Part shown: piece by piece, positions 1-10,246 of the stretch
Layout of the letters: every line of letters begins with the position of its first letter
Position numbering within the stretch: position 1 is the stretch's first letter
Assembly (NCBI GenBank): GCA_033980235.1
Contig: CM067075.1
Coordinates: forward strand, 11,320,292-11,384,291
Length of the DNA: 64,000 nucleotides
Direction of reading: 5' to 3'
Source: Diadema setosum
Taxonomy: Eukaryota > Echinodermata > Echinoidea > Diadematoida > Diadematidae
Translations under genes and position numbers: made by a program
Notes under the pieces: model-generated
The model's input: only the letters and a program-made list of their open reading frames with translations
Databases searched by the model: none
What the model was told of the DNA's origin: nothing

Positions 1-470
1 AAATTTGTATTGCATATGAGCTGTGCGTGCGTATATGCGCGCGCGCGTACGCGTCCGTCGATTTTTTCTGAAATACTCCAAATGACCTGAAACGTGTGCA
101 AAACAATTTTGAGCTTGATTGGAGCATGTTAAAATTTCAACGCGCGCGTACGCGCTCGTTTACTATGAACGTGACTAAATTTTATGAAATATATCAATAG
201 AGCTTGACTTGAACTATATGATATATAAATTTCATAGAGAAATTCCATTCCATTAATGAGATACGAATGTGAACGTGTTTTCAGATAATGACGTCATAGT
301 GACGTTATGGTTGACTGATCACAGTGATACATTAGATCTGTCGTCCTTATGACGTGATACATATATGGTATCAGTTTAGAAGTGATAGGTGAATGACTTT
401 TTGAGTTAACCTCTACACAACATTTGAGGAGAAAGAAATAAAGAAGAAGAAAGAATCCGTACAGATACAA
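1..470. other. AT-rich non-coding flank
   Basis: No coding region is supported here. The first 170 bases contain short alternating pyrimidine-purine runs (CGCGCG at about 38-47 and 143-147). A purine-rich stretch, mainly GAA and GAAG, lies at about 426-455. Short ORFs in this stretch have no recognisable composition or motif. The 3' half of the Gypsy element to the right would be expected here but I cannot see it. Confidence 0.5.
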
Positions 471-502
471 TAGGTGATCCGAGAGGATACTCGGATCACC
501 TA
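471..502. repeat. Perfect 13-bp stem hairpin
   Basis: Bases 471-483 (taggtgatccgag) are the exact reverse complement of 490-502, with a 6-base loop (aggata). The hairpin abuts the 65-bp direct repeat that begins at 502. It could be a MITE remnant or a terminal structure; function unknown. Confidence 0.7.
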
Positions 503-566
503 ATGATCCTTGATGCACCGATGAATGATTCCTCCGACGTTAATCCAGAGGCGCAGGTTGCATTAG
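502..566 (+). repeat. 65-bp direct repeat, left copy
   Basis: This segment is identical by eye to 4390-4454, while the sequence on both sides of it differs between the two places. The right copy sits inside the LTR of the Gypsy element. The left copy lies beyond the 3' end of that element's coding sequence, where a 3' LTR would be expected, but no other LTR sequence is recognisable around it. Confidence 0.8.
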
Positions 567-869
567 CCTTGCCATAGCAAGGGTTTCTTTTACCTTCACA
601 ATTTCTCATTATCATTATTTTATAACAAATGTGATGTAAAATCCAAGTCAAGCAACAATAATCACATACTATCACATGCCTTTTGAATAGCTCCATAAAT
701 TCCATGTTCTCCTTTCATGGATACCATTTACAATGGTATTGCTTGGATTCTCATGAGCTTATACAATCATGTCAAACTCAAATTGCATACATCAGTAATG
801 GATAAGCTAAACACTGTATGTGTGATTTGAGGTGAAAACCTTTCACCCTTAACTTCTACTGTGCTATAC
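567..869. other. Non-coding stretch left of the integrase remnant
   Basis: No ORF with recognisable similarity. In a complete GMR1-like element, RT and RNase H would start here on the minus strand, but no YXDD/FADD-type or RNase H motif is seen. Confidence 0.4.
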
Positions 870-2014
870 CTATGTCACACCATCTGACTTTCTGTCATAG
901 CACTCTTCCAACACGATGACATGACATATTCTCTGTTCTTTGCGTCTGTCTGGCGTACTGATTACATAGTTCACATCATTGAGTTTCTTTTTGACACTGT
1001 ATGGGCCACTGAACTTGGCTTTCAGTGGTTCACCTTGTATGGGCAGCCGATACAAGAAATTTGTCACCTGGTTTGAAGGTACGGGCTTTGGCATTTTTGT
1101 CTGCCTTTCTCTTCATTGAGTCTTGTGACACTTTCAAGTGTTCCCTAGCTACCTCACAAGCCTTTGAAAGCCTTTCACGAAACTTTGACACGCAGTCAAG
1201 TAGGTGGACCTCATCATCCTCAGTCATGAATTTCTCTTTGATGAGCTTCAATGGGCCCCTAACTTCATGACCGTACACCAACTCAAATGGGCTGAAACCC
1301 GTCGACTCATTTGGGGAGTCCCACGTTGCAAACAGCAGGAAAGGGATGCCCCATCCCAATCCTCGGGATACTCCTCACAAAATGCCCTAATCATTGTCTT
1401 TAGGGTCTGGTGGTAGCGCTCCAACGCACCTTGGGATTGGGGATGATAAGCTGACGACTTCAGCTGCTTCACACCCAAACAATACATCACCTCTTGAAAT
1501 ATGCCCGACATGAAATTTGACCCTTGGTCAGACTGCACTTCCTTGGGCAACCCATACCTAGTGAAAAACTGCACTAGAGCATCTACCACAGTCTTAGCAG
1601 TGATATTTCGCAATGGGATAGCCTCTGGAAACCGTGTAGACATATCCATGATTGTCAAGAGGTACTTATGACCCGACCTATATAGTCCTAGGCAAAGGTC
1701 CAACACAGTCGACTAGAACCCGACTGAATGGTTCTTCAAACGCAGGTATCGGAAACAATGGCGCCGGCTTCACTGAATGCTGTGGTTTACCAGCCACCTG
1801 ACGTGTGACAAGTCTTGCAAAACTCAGCCACATCCACATTCAACCCTGGCCAATAAAAATGCCTCATGATCCGATCCTTTGTCTTTCTGACGCCTAAATG
1901 GCCGCCAACAGGTAACTCGTGAGCAATCCTCAAGATCTCACCGCGGTAACAGGGAGGGACAACAACTTGACGGACCACCGTCCAATCCTCATCAGCTGGC
2001 CTATGGGGAGGTCT
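870..2014 (-). pseudogene. Gypsy H2C2 domain and integrase, frameshifted
   Basis: Read leftward on the minus strand: an H2C2 zinc-binding region (about 1787-2010) with GGHLGVRKTKDRI, FYWPG and CKTCH; then an integrase core (about 1248-1706) with the three acidic positions in recognisable context (DMSTRFPEA, SDQGSNF and QGALERYHQ); then a C-terminal part (870-1359) with FSPFELVYGHEVRGPLK and a closing segment rich in R and K. The pieces are in different frames (breaks near 1800, 1350 and 1090), so no intact integrase can be made. A TGA where Trp is expected, at about 2015-2017, separates it from the upstream protease region. The integrase acts on element cDNA ends in the nucleus. All three acidic residues are retained. 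Confidence 0.85.
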
Positions 2015-2660
2015 TCACTTCCTCATCAAAAAGCCATCTTTGACATAATAGCACTCAGGGACCTTTTCAGCCTCAGCCTCAGAGCACGCCGTCTGAGACA
2101 AGCCTTTCAACTCAGAGTCTGCCTGCTGTGCTTCAACCAAGGAAGACTTGCTAAACAGCCCATCACTGTTAACCTCGGAGCCTAATACAGCAACCCCATC
2201 ATTCAAATCCTTGAAAAAGGTTTCTACCAACCAAACACCGGAATTCTCCTCCACATCAACAGAATCCGCATCATCTTGAACAGCTCTACGAGCCTGAGAC
2301 CTAGTCACAACACAATCTGGGAAAATCCCAGGAAACTCCTCCTGCAACTGTTCAGTTTCAGCAACTGCAACTGTTCAGTTTCAGCAACCACCACTGGCTT
2401 ATCCGAAACAACTGGAGACGCAACCACCTTGTCTCCAGCTAAGTCATTCCCCAACAAAAAGTCAATGCCTGCCATGGGCAACTCAGGAACAACTCCAACA
2501 GTCACCGGACCAGAAACTAGGTCACACTTCAAATCCACTCTATACAGCGGAACTGACATATAACTGTCAACAGTCTGAATCAAGACTTTTGCATTCACTG
2601 CACTATCTGGTGGAAAAGTCATACCACCATCCACAATCAACGACTGAGAGGCCCCGTATC
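2015..2660 (-). pseudogene. Gypsy aspartic protease and linker, frameshifted
   Basis: The retropepsin motif DTG is at the end of the gag frame (about 2655-2665). The rest of the protease (IVDGG, ..AGIDFLLGNDLAG..) continues in another frame at 2305-2640, after a one-base change in a G run. A 21-bp tandem duplication (about 2344-2386, unit containing caactgttcagtttcagcaa) shifts the frame again. It is followed by a linker containing EEFPGIFPDCVVTRSQARR (2015-2347), typical of the region before integrase in GMR1-like elements. An active protease would cleave Gag-Pol; this one is broken. Confidence 0.75.
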
Positions 2661-4012
2661 CCGCAGGATGACTACTGGTTTACCTGCCTCACCAGAAGTA
2701 CATGGGGTCACCTCACCATCAAACAAAAAGCTACGATAGCTCTCATCTACCTGCTTAGTCCTATCTTTGAATTTGGGAGATCGACTTTCAATGGCCTGTG
2801 TTTCACTGAACGGGACACTCTTTTCGGGTGGGACGCTTTTTGACATGACAAATCCCATGTCCTTCTTTGTTTTGTTTTGCAACTTCAAACACTGTGACTT
2901 TACGTGCCCTTTCTTGTGACAATGAAAACATTTGATAACATTTGCACTTGTATTGGACCCTTTGTCAGATTGAGGCTGTGGTGCCGACAACATTCCTGAA
3001 CCAGCATTCTGTTGGTTGCTCGACTGATTTTTGTCTCTCTTATTTCCAGAGAAATTCCTGAAAGGTGGTCTGTTCTCATTTCTATGGATGAGCTCATACT
3101 CATAAGCCATAAAGGCTGCTTATGCAAACTTGTCACTTTGTGATCTTCCAGATGCAACCTCACACTGAAAGCAACACTCTTTTTGAATTCTTCCAAGACA
3201 ACAACCTCACGTAGGTTATCAAAATCCTGATCCACTTTCAGGGATCTGTACCACCTATCAAACATCATTTCTTTTTCACAAGCAAACTCAACATGTGTCT
3301 GGCCTGGTTTGCGGTACGAATTTCTGAACTTGTGTCTGTATGCCTCTGGCACCAACTCATAAGCATTCAACACTGCCTTCTTGACTGTAGCATAGTCACT
3401 TGATTGCTCTTCAGATAGAGATGAGTACACATCAGCTGCTTTGCCGACAAACACACTTTGGAGGAGCATGGGCCAAAATTCCTGTGGCCATTTCAAACTG
3501 TTAGCCACCTTCTCAAATGACGCAAAGTATGCATCAACTCTGTTTTCTTCAAACTTTGGCACTAAGCGAATGTTCTTGGCCAAATCAAATTCAGAGGGAG
3601 CCCTTTCACGATTTCCAACAGTCTGTGCATGAGTCAATTCCATCTCACGCAATTTCAGTTGTTGCTCCATTTTCTTCTCTTCAATTTCAAGTTTCTTCAT
3701 TTCCAGTTCTTTTTGTTCTTTCTCCCTCTCTAATCTCATCTTCTCTTTCTCTATTTCCAATTTTGCAAGCTCAAGCCGTATTTGATCTGAAATTTGAGCT
3801 TCATCTGGAGTGTCAATTTCTTCTTTGAGCTCCATGTGACCACTTACTAAGTCAAGAATCTCTGCCTTTCTTACACCTTGTGGAACATCTACACTTAAAT
3901 GCTGTGCAATAGCAGTCAAATCACATTTGCGTAACCTTTGCAAATCTTTGAGAGACAAATCTGTCCTCTGAACAAATGCCTGAACATCCATTGTACTGAT
4001 TGACATTGTCAC
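2637..4012 (-). pseudogene. Gypsy gag with CCHC zinc knuckle
   Basis: From the ATG at 4010-4012 the frame reads an N-terminal helical region, a strongly charged coiled coil rich in E, K, L and M (about residues 75-135), then a capsid-like segment (KFEENRVDAYFASFEKVA, then WPMLLQSVFVGKA). Near 3118 a one-base shift moves the frame to 2637-3110, which holds the zinc knuckle CFHCHKKGHVKSQC (C-x2-C-x4-H-x4-C). Gag would package element RNA in cytoplasmic particles. The frameshift breaks it. The coiled-coil-then-capsid arrangement is common to Gypsy gags of marine animals. Confidence 0.85.
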
Positions 4013-4123
4013 AATGTATTACACACAATATACAATTGAACAATCAACTCACTGGTATTTTGTCTGTACCAATATTTTGGATTCCGGAACGTTCCAAATT
4101 CTAAGTTTGAGCTTTAAATTCAC

Positions 4124-4141
4124 CTCCCGGACAAGCCCCCA
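4124..4141 (-). other. Primer binding site, tRNA-Pro-like
   Basis: On the minus strand, four bases after the LTR end, the sequence TGGGGGCTTGTCCGGGAG matches the classic proline-tRNA primer binding site of gammaretroviruses at 16 of 18 positions, by comparison from memory. This placement fixes the element's orientation and the inner edge of the LTR. That proline tRNA is the primer is inference. Confidence 0.7.
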
Positions 4142-4145
4142 ATTT

Positions 4146-5223
4146 TGTTACGACCAAAATCACTCTGAGAATGATCGCACAACAGAAACAATCAACTATT
4201 GTTCAGGCGGTTTATTAACAGTGATATTGTGGGTACAGACTCGTAATCGGTTTTCACATCAGTACAATAATGATCAATAGAAACAATTATAAATCGGTAA
4301 TGGAATCACACGCATTACAGCAAACTCTTAATCACGAGGTTCATATAGTCCCCTGGTGATGTCCCAATACGATGTCCGATGCAAAGATGAATGATCCTTG
4401 ATGCACCGATGAATGATTCCTCCGACGTTAATCCAGAGGCGCAGGTTGCATTAGTCCACGATATAAATCCACGGTGTATGTCCACAGCGGAATGTGCAGA
4501 ATCCAACGTTATGATGACCACGTCCAGGCGATGCGTTAAATGATGATTCAGCCAATAATATCTAGCTAGGAATCCAGCCCGTCACAGCTATGCCGTAGCA
4601 ATGTCCGTTGACATTAAAATATGGAGTCTATCTCCAATGAAGGCAAATTAATTCTCTGCTGGCAAAATGTCTCCCAGGCCTTATCTCCACAAACATAACA
4701 GGTCAGCAGGTAACACAGGACTGACTATAACAAGTCGCTTCAGAGCCAGAAGTGACGTAACTCTCAGAGCAGAGGTGTTGGGTACTCTGCCTACTGCAGA
4801 ATTTCTCCGGCTTTTATATCTATTCACCCCTTTCTAGTACATTCTGTAATTTTCTCCAACCTGGGGCCACACACTTGAACATACTAGCAAGTCCAAGTTA
4901 CAGGAATCCTGGATGACTCACTGCCTAACTATGTGCATAACATCATTGCCAAAAATAACTACCAATCACATTGGGCTACAGGGACAGTGCCTCACTCAGC
5001 CAAATATGTAGGCACTTCCCAGAACATTCTGGAATGGGTGAAATTATTCTAGATTGAATGAGCTATAATGAATTTCCTGTCACATTCATGTACTGTAGTT
5101 ACATTGTATACCACCTAGAAAATTCTCCACTGATCTGGTCAACCTGTGTACATACACATTAAAACAACCATGCATACAGTACATCATACATGTACATAGC
5201 TACTAGTGTGTACATTTGTGACA
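4146..5223 (-). repeat. 5' LTR of the Gypsy element
   Basis: The segment begins TGTTACGACC and ends TTTGTGACA on the plus strand, giving TGT...ACA termini. Its inner end is next to the primer binding site; its outer end stops exactly where repeat R1 (shared with 61917-62030) begins. Length is about 1078 bp. It contains the right copy of the 65-bp repeat (4390-4454). No matching full 3' LTR is present in the window. Confidence 0.65.
4390..4454 (+). repeat. 65-bp direct repeat, right copy
   Basis: Identical by eye to 502-566. On the minus strand both copies can be read through in one frame (ATCASGLTSEESFIGAS), but there is no larger ORF to support coding. Confidence 0.8.
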
Positions 5224-5405
5224 AATACACTGAATAATGATGATGACATAGGAGGCTCACATATTTCAGCAGTGTAATTCCATTGCAATACCGTTTGCTT
5301 GCAAGTTCACCCGTGAATAGTCTATGCATGCCTTTTTCTTTTGCTCTGCTCCCTTTAGCCCCAACTCATGCATTCTTATGGTGAGGCTGCCATGTTATCA
5401 TCCTT
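5224..5405 (+). repeat. Dispersed repeat R1, copy 1 (left part)
   Basis: This segment aligns by eye with 63710-63895 and partly with 61920-62030 (shared landmarks: cactgaataatgatgatgac, gcagtgtaattccattgcaa, gaggctgccatg). Its continuation (cttgttcattgcaa...) is found at 10691 onward, so the LTR element at 5406-10690 has inserted into R1. Confidence 0.8.
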
Positions 5406-5552
5406 CGGCAGTATTGGTTGTGTTATATACAGTGTATGTAGTAATCTACGTTTGTGCACAATTGGCCTGCCGTAGTTGTCTCGGCCACGGCAATAAATCA
5501 GATCCAAACCTCATCCGAATCGTCTACGGTTTCTCCCTTTTATTTACTGGCG
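5406..5552 (+). repeat. Left terminal repeat of LTR element
   Basis: Bases 5409-5552 are identical by eye to 10547-10690. The ends are inverted: the right copy starts CGCCAGTA and both end TACTGGCG, unlike the usual TG...CA. It holds an AATAAA-type signal (gcaataaatcag) near its middle, as expected for an R/U5 polyadenylation signal. Identical repeats suggest a young insertion or recent gene conversion. Confidence 0.85.
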
Positions 5553-5727
5553 TGGTGGCAGCTGGATGCGAATTTAACGCAACTAATTTGCTCTACCCTA
5601 GTCCAAGAGAAAGGAGAATCTCGCCTGATATACGCAGGAGTAGGCGTTCTGTTGTAATTTACAATGATAATTCGGGTGACGTACATAGTATTTGGGCGAT
5701 TTATAGTGTGTAGTCCCATGTAGTGAT

Positions 5728-7446
5728 ATGCACGTTGCATCAACAAAGCGATGCGCCGCCGTGGCCGGGTCCACCGGCTCCCCGTCGATGCAGCGACGCG
5801 CAGCCCCAGCCGCTGAGGCACCCAAGCGGGGGTGTCCCGCGGGCCAGCAAGTTGGCCTTGGCCAGCAATCTGCGTTGTCAGACGCGACAAAACGTGAACC
5901 TCCACACTTCCCTGCTACAGGGCAAGGGAATGATAATCAGGTCATGCAGGTTGAAGTTCGAAGTGGCTCTGTCTATAGTCTGATCAGTGAAACTGCAGAT
6001 GATATGCTTGGTTTAGAAATCCCTGTCGATGGGTCTGGATATGAGGATTACATTGATGTACCCCATGGTCACTCGGGTGATCTCCCAGAGCTTGATATTG
6101 TTGGTATTGTTTCGTGTACATTATACCACTATGAGTGTGACTTGATGTTTAACGGTTTCGTTGTGGATGATCATGTGATGAATGACGGTGTCGATGTGCT
6201 CGCAGGTGCAGATTTCATGGAGCTAAATGATATTGCTGTTCGTCCCTCGAAAGGTCAGATTATGTTTGGAGATGATACTATGTACACTTACAGTATCAGC
6301 GATCGATCCGCTGGCTATGATTCGCATAACACTCATCACACACAAGCCGTTCATGTCAGTGTAATGGAGAAAGAGATACATGCGCATGATCACAATGAGT
6401 TTGAGTGTGAGATGGAAAATACGGAGGATGCTGAAGCAGAGTGTAATTCACACAACATGCAGCCAGAAGGTGTTGGTGTGGGCTTAATGGTGAAAGAGAC
6501 AAAAGTGCAGGATCCAGGGTTTGAATGTGAGATGGGGAATACGGAAGATGAAGTAATAGAGTGTGTGTTACTGAATTATGATGATGGACAGAGTGAGCTC
6601 ACTGCTGTGGACAAAGGTGATTGGCTTGAGTGTGAACAGAAATATGGGACAAATTCTGACAGTGATTCATGGACTTTTGTTCCTGCAGGTGTGGTTGGCA
6701 TTGAAGTCTGTGGTGTTGAGAGTCCCAATATGGTCATTCCTTCTACTGAGCCAAGCTTTGTTACTCCCTCCACTGAGCCCTGCTCTGTTCCTCCCTTCAC
6801 TGAGCCTAGCTCTGTTACTCCCTCCACTGAACCCAGCTCTGTTCCTCCCTTCACTGAGCCCAGCTCTGTTACTCCCTCCACTGAGCCCAGCTCTGTTCCT
6901 CCCTTCACTGAGCCCAGCTCTGTTCCTCCCTTCACTGAGCCCATCTCTGTTCCTCCCTTCACTGAGCCCAGCTTTGTTACTCCCTCCACTGAGCCCAGCT
7001 CTGTTCCTCCCTCCACTGAGCCCATCTCTGTTACTCCCTCCACTGAGCCCAGCTCTGTTCCTCCCTCCACTGAGCCCAGCTCTGGTCCTCCCTCCACTGA
7101 GCCCAGCTCTGGTCCTCCCTCCACTGAGCCCAGCTCTGGTCCTCCCTCCACTGAGCCCATCTCTGTGCCTCCCTTCACTGAGCCTAGCTCTGTTCCTCCC
7201 TTCACTGAGCCTAGCTCTGTTACTCCCTTCACTGAGTCTAGCACAAACATTTTCATGGGCAATACAAACCCTGACGCCGACACTGAAATTACATTCACAG
7301 ACACTTCACAGCAACCACAAGTGAATTCACACATACACTCACAGTCTAACAACCAAGGTCAATACACGCCCATTGACAATTGGTGTAATACCTACAATGA
7401 TCCTCAAAGTCACAATGAGCAGTACCAGTTTGTGGAAGCTACCTGA
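5728..7446 (+). CDS. Retropepsin-like domain plus 19 nine-residue repeats
   Basis: This 572-codon ORF starts at an ATG 175 bases after the LTR. Residues 1-72 are A/P/R-rich. Residues 73-180 look like a retropepsin fold of the Gypsy type: VEVRSGSVYSLISE in the position of the usual D-S/T-G-A, then VDVLAGADFMELNDIAV resembling the second conserved block. The first motif has Arg (residue 78) where the catalytic Asp would be, so it is probably not an active protease. Residues 190-340 are acidic. From about residue 340 to 505 there are 19 copies of a nine-residue unit (consensus TEPSSVPPS/F), encoded by 27-bp DNA repeats. The tail is Q/N-rich. The function is unknown. It could be a non-enzymatic Gag-Pol remnant that has gained a repeat domain. 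No signal peptide is obvious. Confidence 0.6.
   Translation: MHVASTKRCAAVAGSTGSPSMQRRAAPAAEAPKRGCPAGQQVGLGQQSALSDATKREPPHFPATGQGNDNQVMQVEVRSGSVYSLISETADDMLGLEIPVDGSGYEDYIDVPHGHSGDLPELDIVGIVSCTLYHYECDLMFNGFVVDDHVMNDGVDVLAGADFMELNDIAVRPSKGQIMFGDDTMYTYSISDRSAGYDSHNTHHTQAVHVSVMEKEIHAHDHNEFECEMENTEDAEAECNSHNMQPEGVGVGLMVKETKVQDPGFECEMGNTEDEVIECVLLNYDDGQSELTAVDKGDWLECEQKYGTNSDSDSWTFVPAGVVGIEVCGVESPNMVIPSTEPSFVTPSTEPCSVPPFTEPSSVTPSTEPSSVPPFTEPSSVTPSTEPSSVPPFTEPSSVPPFTEPISVPPFTEPSFVTPSTEPSSVPPSTEPISVTPSTEPSSVPPSTEPSSGPPSTEPSSGPPSTEPSSGPPSTEPISVPPFTEPSSVPPFTEPSSVTPFTESSTNIFMGNTNPDADTEITFTDTSQQPQVNSHIHSQSNNQGQYTPIDNWCNTYNDPQSHNEQYQFVEAT
6736..7240 (+). repeat. 27-bp minisatellite inside the ORF
   Basis: About 19 tandem units of 27 bp (for example cccagctctgttcctccctt followed by cactgag). 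Two subtypes alternate: one with tccctccactgag and one with tcccttcactgag. The unit length is a multiple of three, so copy-number changes keep the frame. All frames of this stretch stay open, so the reverse-strand ORF is a shadow. Confidence 0.9.
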
Positions 7447-7527
7447 CCTCAAGGTTTCTCCAAGCTTCTTCCCAGTCAGACAGGTGAGGACGCTCTTCCT
7501 GTCACGGATCATGTCCCTCTACCCAAG

Positions 7528-8172
7528 GTGTCAACCCACATGGACATGCGTGTATTTGGCATTGATCGACATCGTGCTAGTCATGGTTCTGTCTGTGTGG
7601 AGAAGACCACCGCGAAATTCACCCATCAGCCAGTCGATGTCCTCAGTACTCGTTTGCAGGGTGAAGTACCATCTTCTACAGGTTCTCCGCCTGGCTACTA
7701 CCTCACTCCTGATGATGCCTCTCCCTCCTACACGCCGCCAGGCAGTGAACACCAGTTCATGGTGGTCTTCAGCGTGGTCACCAAAATCCAACCAGAGGGT
7801 TTTCCTGCCTACAACAATGCTGTTCGCCTCCGCCTCCCTATGGATGACGTTGGCCTCGCCGATCGTGACACACACCCGACCTGGAAGGCTCCACCATGGC
7901 ACAACGGCCTGTGCCTGTCCTGTTTGTGGTCCGAAGGAGATCCCTCCCCCTCTCCCGATGATGGAGTCTCGCGTGCATTCTACCAGATGATCCCCACCGA
8001 ACACTCATCTGATGATCCTCGAGCTCCTACCCATGGCTTCGCTGATGTGGGTATCATGGATGTCCTACTCCCCTGCGTGCTCCGGATCCCCCATCCCTCA
8101 GCACCCCCTGGCTCCTCCCGCCCATCAGCGATAACCCGTGGTCCTCCCATGCCCCTATCTCCTCCAGGTTAA
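7528..8172 (+). CDS. Unrecognised proline-rich ORF of the LTR element
   Basis: A 214-codon ORF begins at an ATG 82 bases after the preceding stop and is in a different frame. It is rich in P, S, T and D, with a Cys pair (CLSCLW) and a proline-rich C-terminus ending in PPMPLSPPG. I do not recognise a domain. Its uniform composition and position suggest the element's second reading frame, perhaps what remains of pol after the RT and integrase part was lost. It could equally be a non-coding open stretch. Confidence 0.35.
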   Translation: MSTHMDMRVFGIDRHRASHGSVCVEKTTAKFTHQPVDVLSTRLQGEVPSSTGSPPGYYLTPDDASPSYTPPGSEHQFMVVFSVVTKIQPEGFPAYNNAVRLRLPMDDVGLADRDTHPTWKAPPWHNGLCLSCLWSEGDPSPSPDDGVSRAFYQMIPTEHSSDDPRAPTHGFADVGIMDVLLPCVLRIPHPSAPPGSSRPSAITRGPPMPLSPPG

Positions 8173-9208
8173 TTGGTCATTTCAGTTGTATTCTGTACCC
8201 ATGTTTGTAGTGTGTATAAAGGTGCACAGTGTTAGGTGTGTGTTTTGTAATTCACATATTTCCACATCAACTGTATGTATCGTACGTTTTTATACCCACC
8301 TTTTTGTCATTGCGATAGGTAAACTTACATTTTGTAAAATTCTTTGGGTATCATTTGATGTTTTGATCATTTTGTGAACCCCCTTTTTTTTCGTACAGTT
8401 TTCTGTTTTGATTTTTCGAGATCTGAATCTTTTTCAAGTAAAGATTTTTTTGCCCTTTGGATTAAGGATGCAATGTGTATTTTTGTAATTATTACCACTT
8501 TGGTTATCAGGCAGGAATATGGTGCCTTGTTGTTTTTAGTGTTCCTAGTATGGCAGCTATGTACTACACTGTACTTCATTTTATACCAGTATTTAACCAG
8601 ACATCTAGATAGACTGGACATGTACGATTTTTGTCAGGGTTGATGTCAACATATCGTTGACTGTGTGTGGCAATGCACAAGCCGCCTAGTTATTTTAATG
8701 TTCATTATTTCACCAGTTTCATTTTGACTTACAATAAGTTTGTTTTTGCAGCCTGTTCAAGTACATACAAATATCTCATGCTGATGTCGTATTTAGCTAG
8801 CCTAAGATTATATTATTTGTCACTTGTTTTTATTGATGGTCATAGATTGTTTACTGACCTAATGTAAAGGACACATGAGTGGAAAGTACTGGTATGTATG
8901 ATTTTTTAAAGACAGTACACTTTTGTATTTGTCTGTTCGCTTTTTCGGATACATATGTGGTATACTCATTTATTATTACAGGTATTGTATGTTGTTTTGT
9001 AAACATGGAGGATCAAAATTATGAATTTTTTAAAATACTAATGTTGATAAATGGTGGCAAACTTCCCTGCTGCCTGATTACTTAGTTTGGTGCAAATACA
9101 GTGTACCGGTAGTTTACATGAATATGATGATTTTGTGTGTTTTTTTTTTGTGAAAATCGTAAAGCAAGTCAAGTTACATTTGTGTGTCGATATACTTGTA
9201 TGCAGAGG
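8173..9208. other. T-rich 3' region of the LTR element
   Basis: About 1 kb without a supported gene. It is T-rich on the plus strand with many stops in all frames. Small ORFs are short and hydrophobic only because of T-richness. The foldback element begins at 9209. Confidence 0.5.
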
Positions 9209-10246
9209 TTAAAGATAATAAAAAGTTTTGGTACCTCAAAAGCTTCCCTGAATTTCCTTGTCTTGATTTGTGTTTCGGGTTAAAGTACGTTTTCTGTGAG
9301 AATTACTCGCCCCAAAGTGCTCTCATGTCTTAGTAATCATGCAATAATGGTTTCGTACCAGAGCCGACGCTGACCAGCGTCGATAAATATTGTACGAAAC
9401 CACTGACTGCGACCAGCAGCGTGCAGCCCATTGTACGCATAGCTAACTGCGACCAGCAGCCCCATACGCAGAGCGTAATGGGGCTTCGCATTGTAGCATT
9501 CAGGATCATGACAGATTTAGGATCGCGGGTAAATGTCAACTTAAAATCCAAAAATTTCTTCGATTTGAAGACTTACCAATTAAGTTGAAGTATTGAAAAC
9601 AGGCTTCGAACAACGTTTGGTTCTGCCAATAGTCCCTTTCTGTTCGAATTGATGACTGAATGTGACTCGGTCGAGAGGACCTTGGGAGAGCTACATACAC
9701 TGGATACTATGGCCAGCGCATGCGCACGCAAACATCTTATCCGTTCATGGATTTGAAATTTGTGTGCGGGCTGCATATGATGTGTTCGCAGGCACTGGCT
9801 GTAGTATTCAGTGTACTGTATGTAGCTCTCCTAAGGTCCTGTCGACCGAGTCACATTCAGTCATCAATTCGAACAGAAAAGGACTATAGGCAGAACCAAA
9901 CGTTGCCCGAAGCCTGTTTTCAATACTTCAACTTAATTGGTAAGTCTTCAAATTGAAGAATTTATGGGATTTGAAGTTGACATTTACCCTGCGATACTAA
10001 ATCTGTCATGATCCTGAATGCTACAATGCGAAGCCCGATTACGCTATGCGTATGGGACTGCTGGTCGCTATGCGTATGGGGCTGCTGGTCGCAGTTAATT
10101 GCATGATTACTAAGACATGAGAGCACTTTGGGGCGAGTAAGTCTCACAGTGTTAGTTATATGAAAGGTATTTTAACCTGAAACACAAACTAAGGCAAGAA
10201 AATTCAAGGACACTTTTGAGGTACCAAAACTTTTTATTATCTTTAA
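9209..10246. mobile_element. Foldback element with ~450-bp inverted arms
   Basis: The sequence from 9209 (ttaaagataataaaaagttt) is repeated in reverse complement ending at 10246. Matching continues inward through the ggtacctcaaaag box, the gcgaccagcag boxes, the gacttaccaattaagttgaa box and the tcgaattgatgactgaatgt box to about 9700 and 9800. The centre is near 9735. The arms have diverged by indels, for example around the gctgctggtcg boxes. No transposase is encoded. Transcription through it would give a long hairpin RNA. It lies within the LTR element at 5406-10690, so it is a nested insertion or the element's own feature. Confidence 0.8.

Larger units (their letters stand above)
502..5223 (-). 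mobile_element. Gypsy-type LTR element, GMR1-like order, no RT seen
   Basis: The minus strand reads, in order: LTR, primer binding site, gag, protease, H2C2 zinc-binding domain, integrase. No reverse transcriptase lies between protease and integrase. That matches the GMR1-like group of Gypsy elements, where integrase precedes RT, but no RT follows integrase either: recognisable sequence stops near 860. Several frameshifts and at least one nonsense codon show it is dead. The 5' LTR abuts repeat R1 at about 5224, so the insertion probably split an R1 copy. The left boundary is uncertain. Confidence 0.75.

Noticed and set aside
6576..7352. Long reverse-strand ORF (258 codons) of GSVEGGTEL-type repeats
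   Set aside because: It is the antisense reading of the 27-bp minisatellite; the plus-strand frame has non-repeat flanks resembling a protease.
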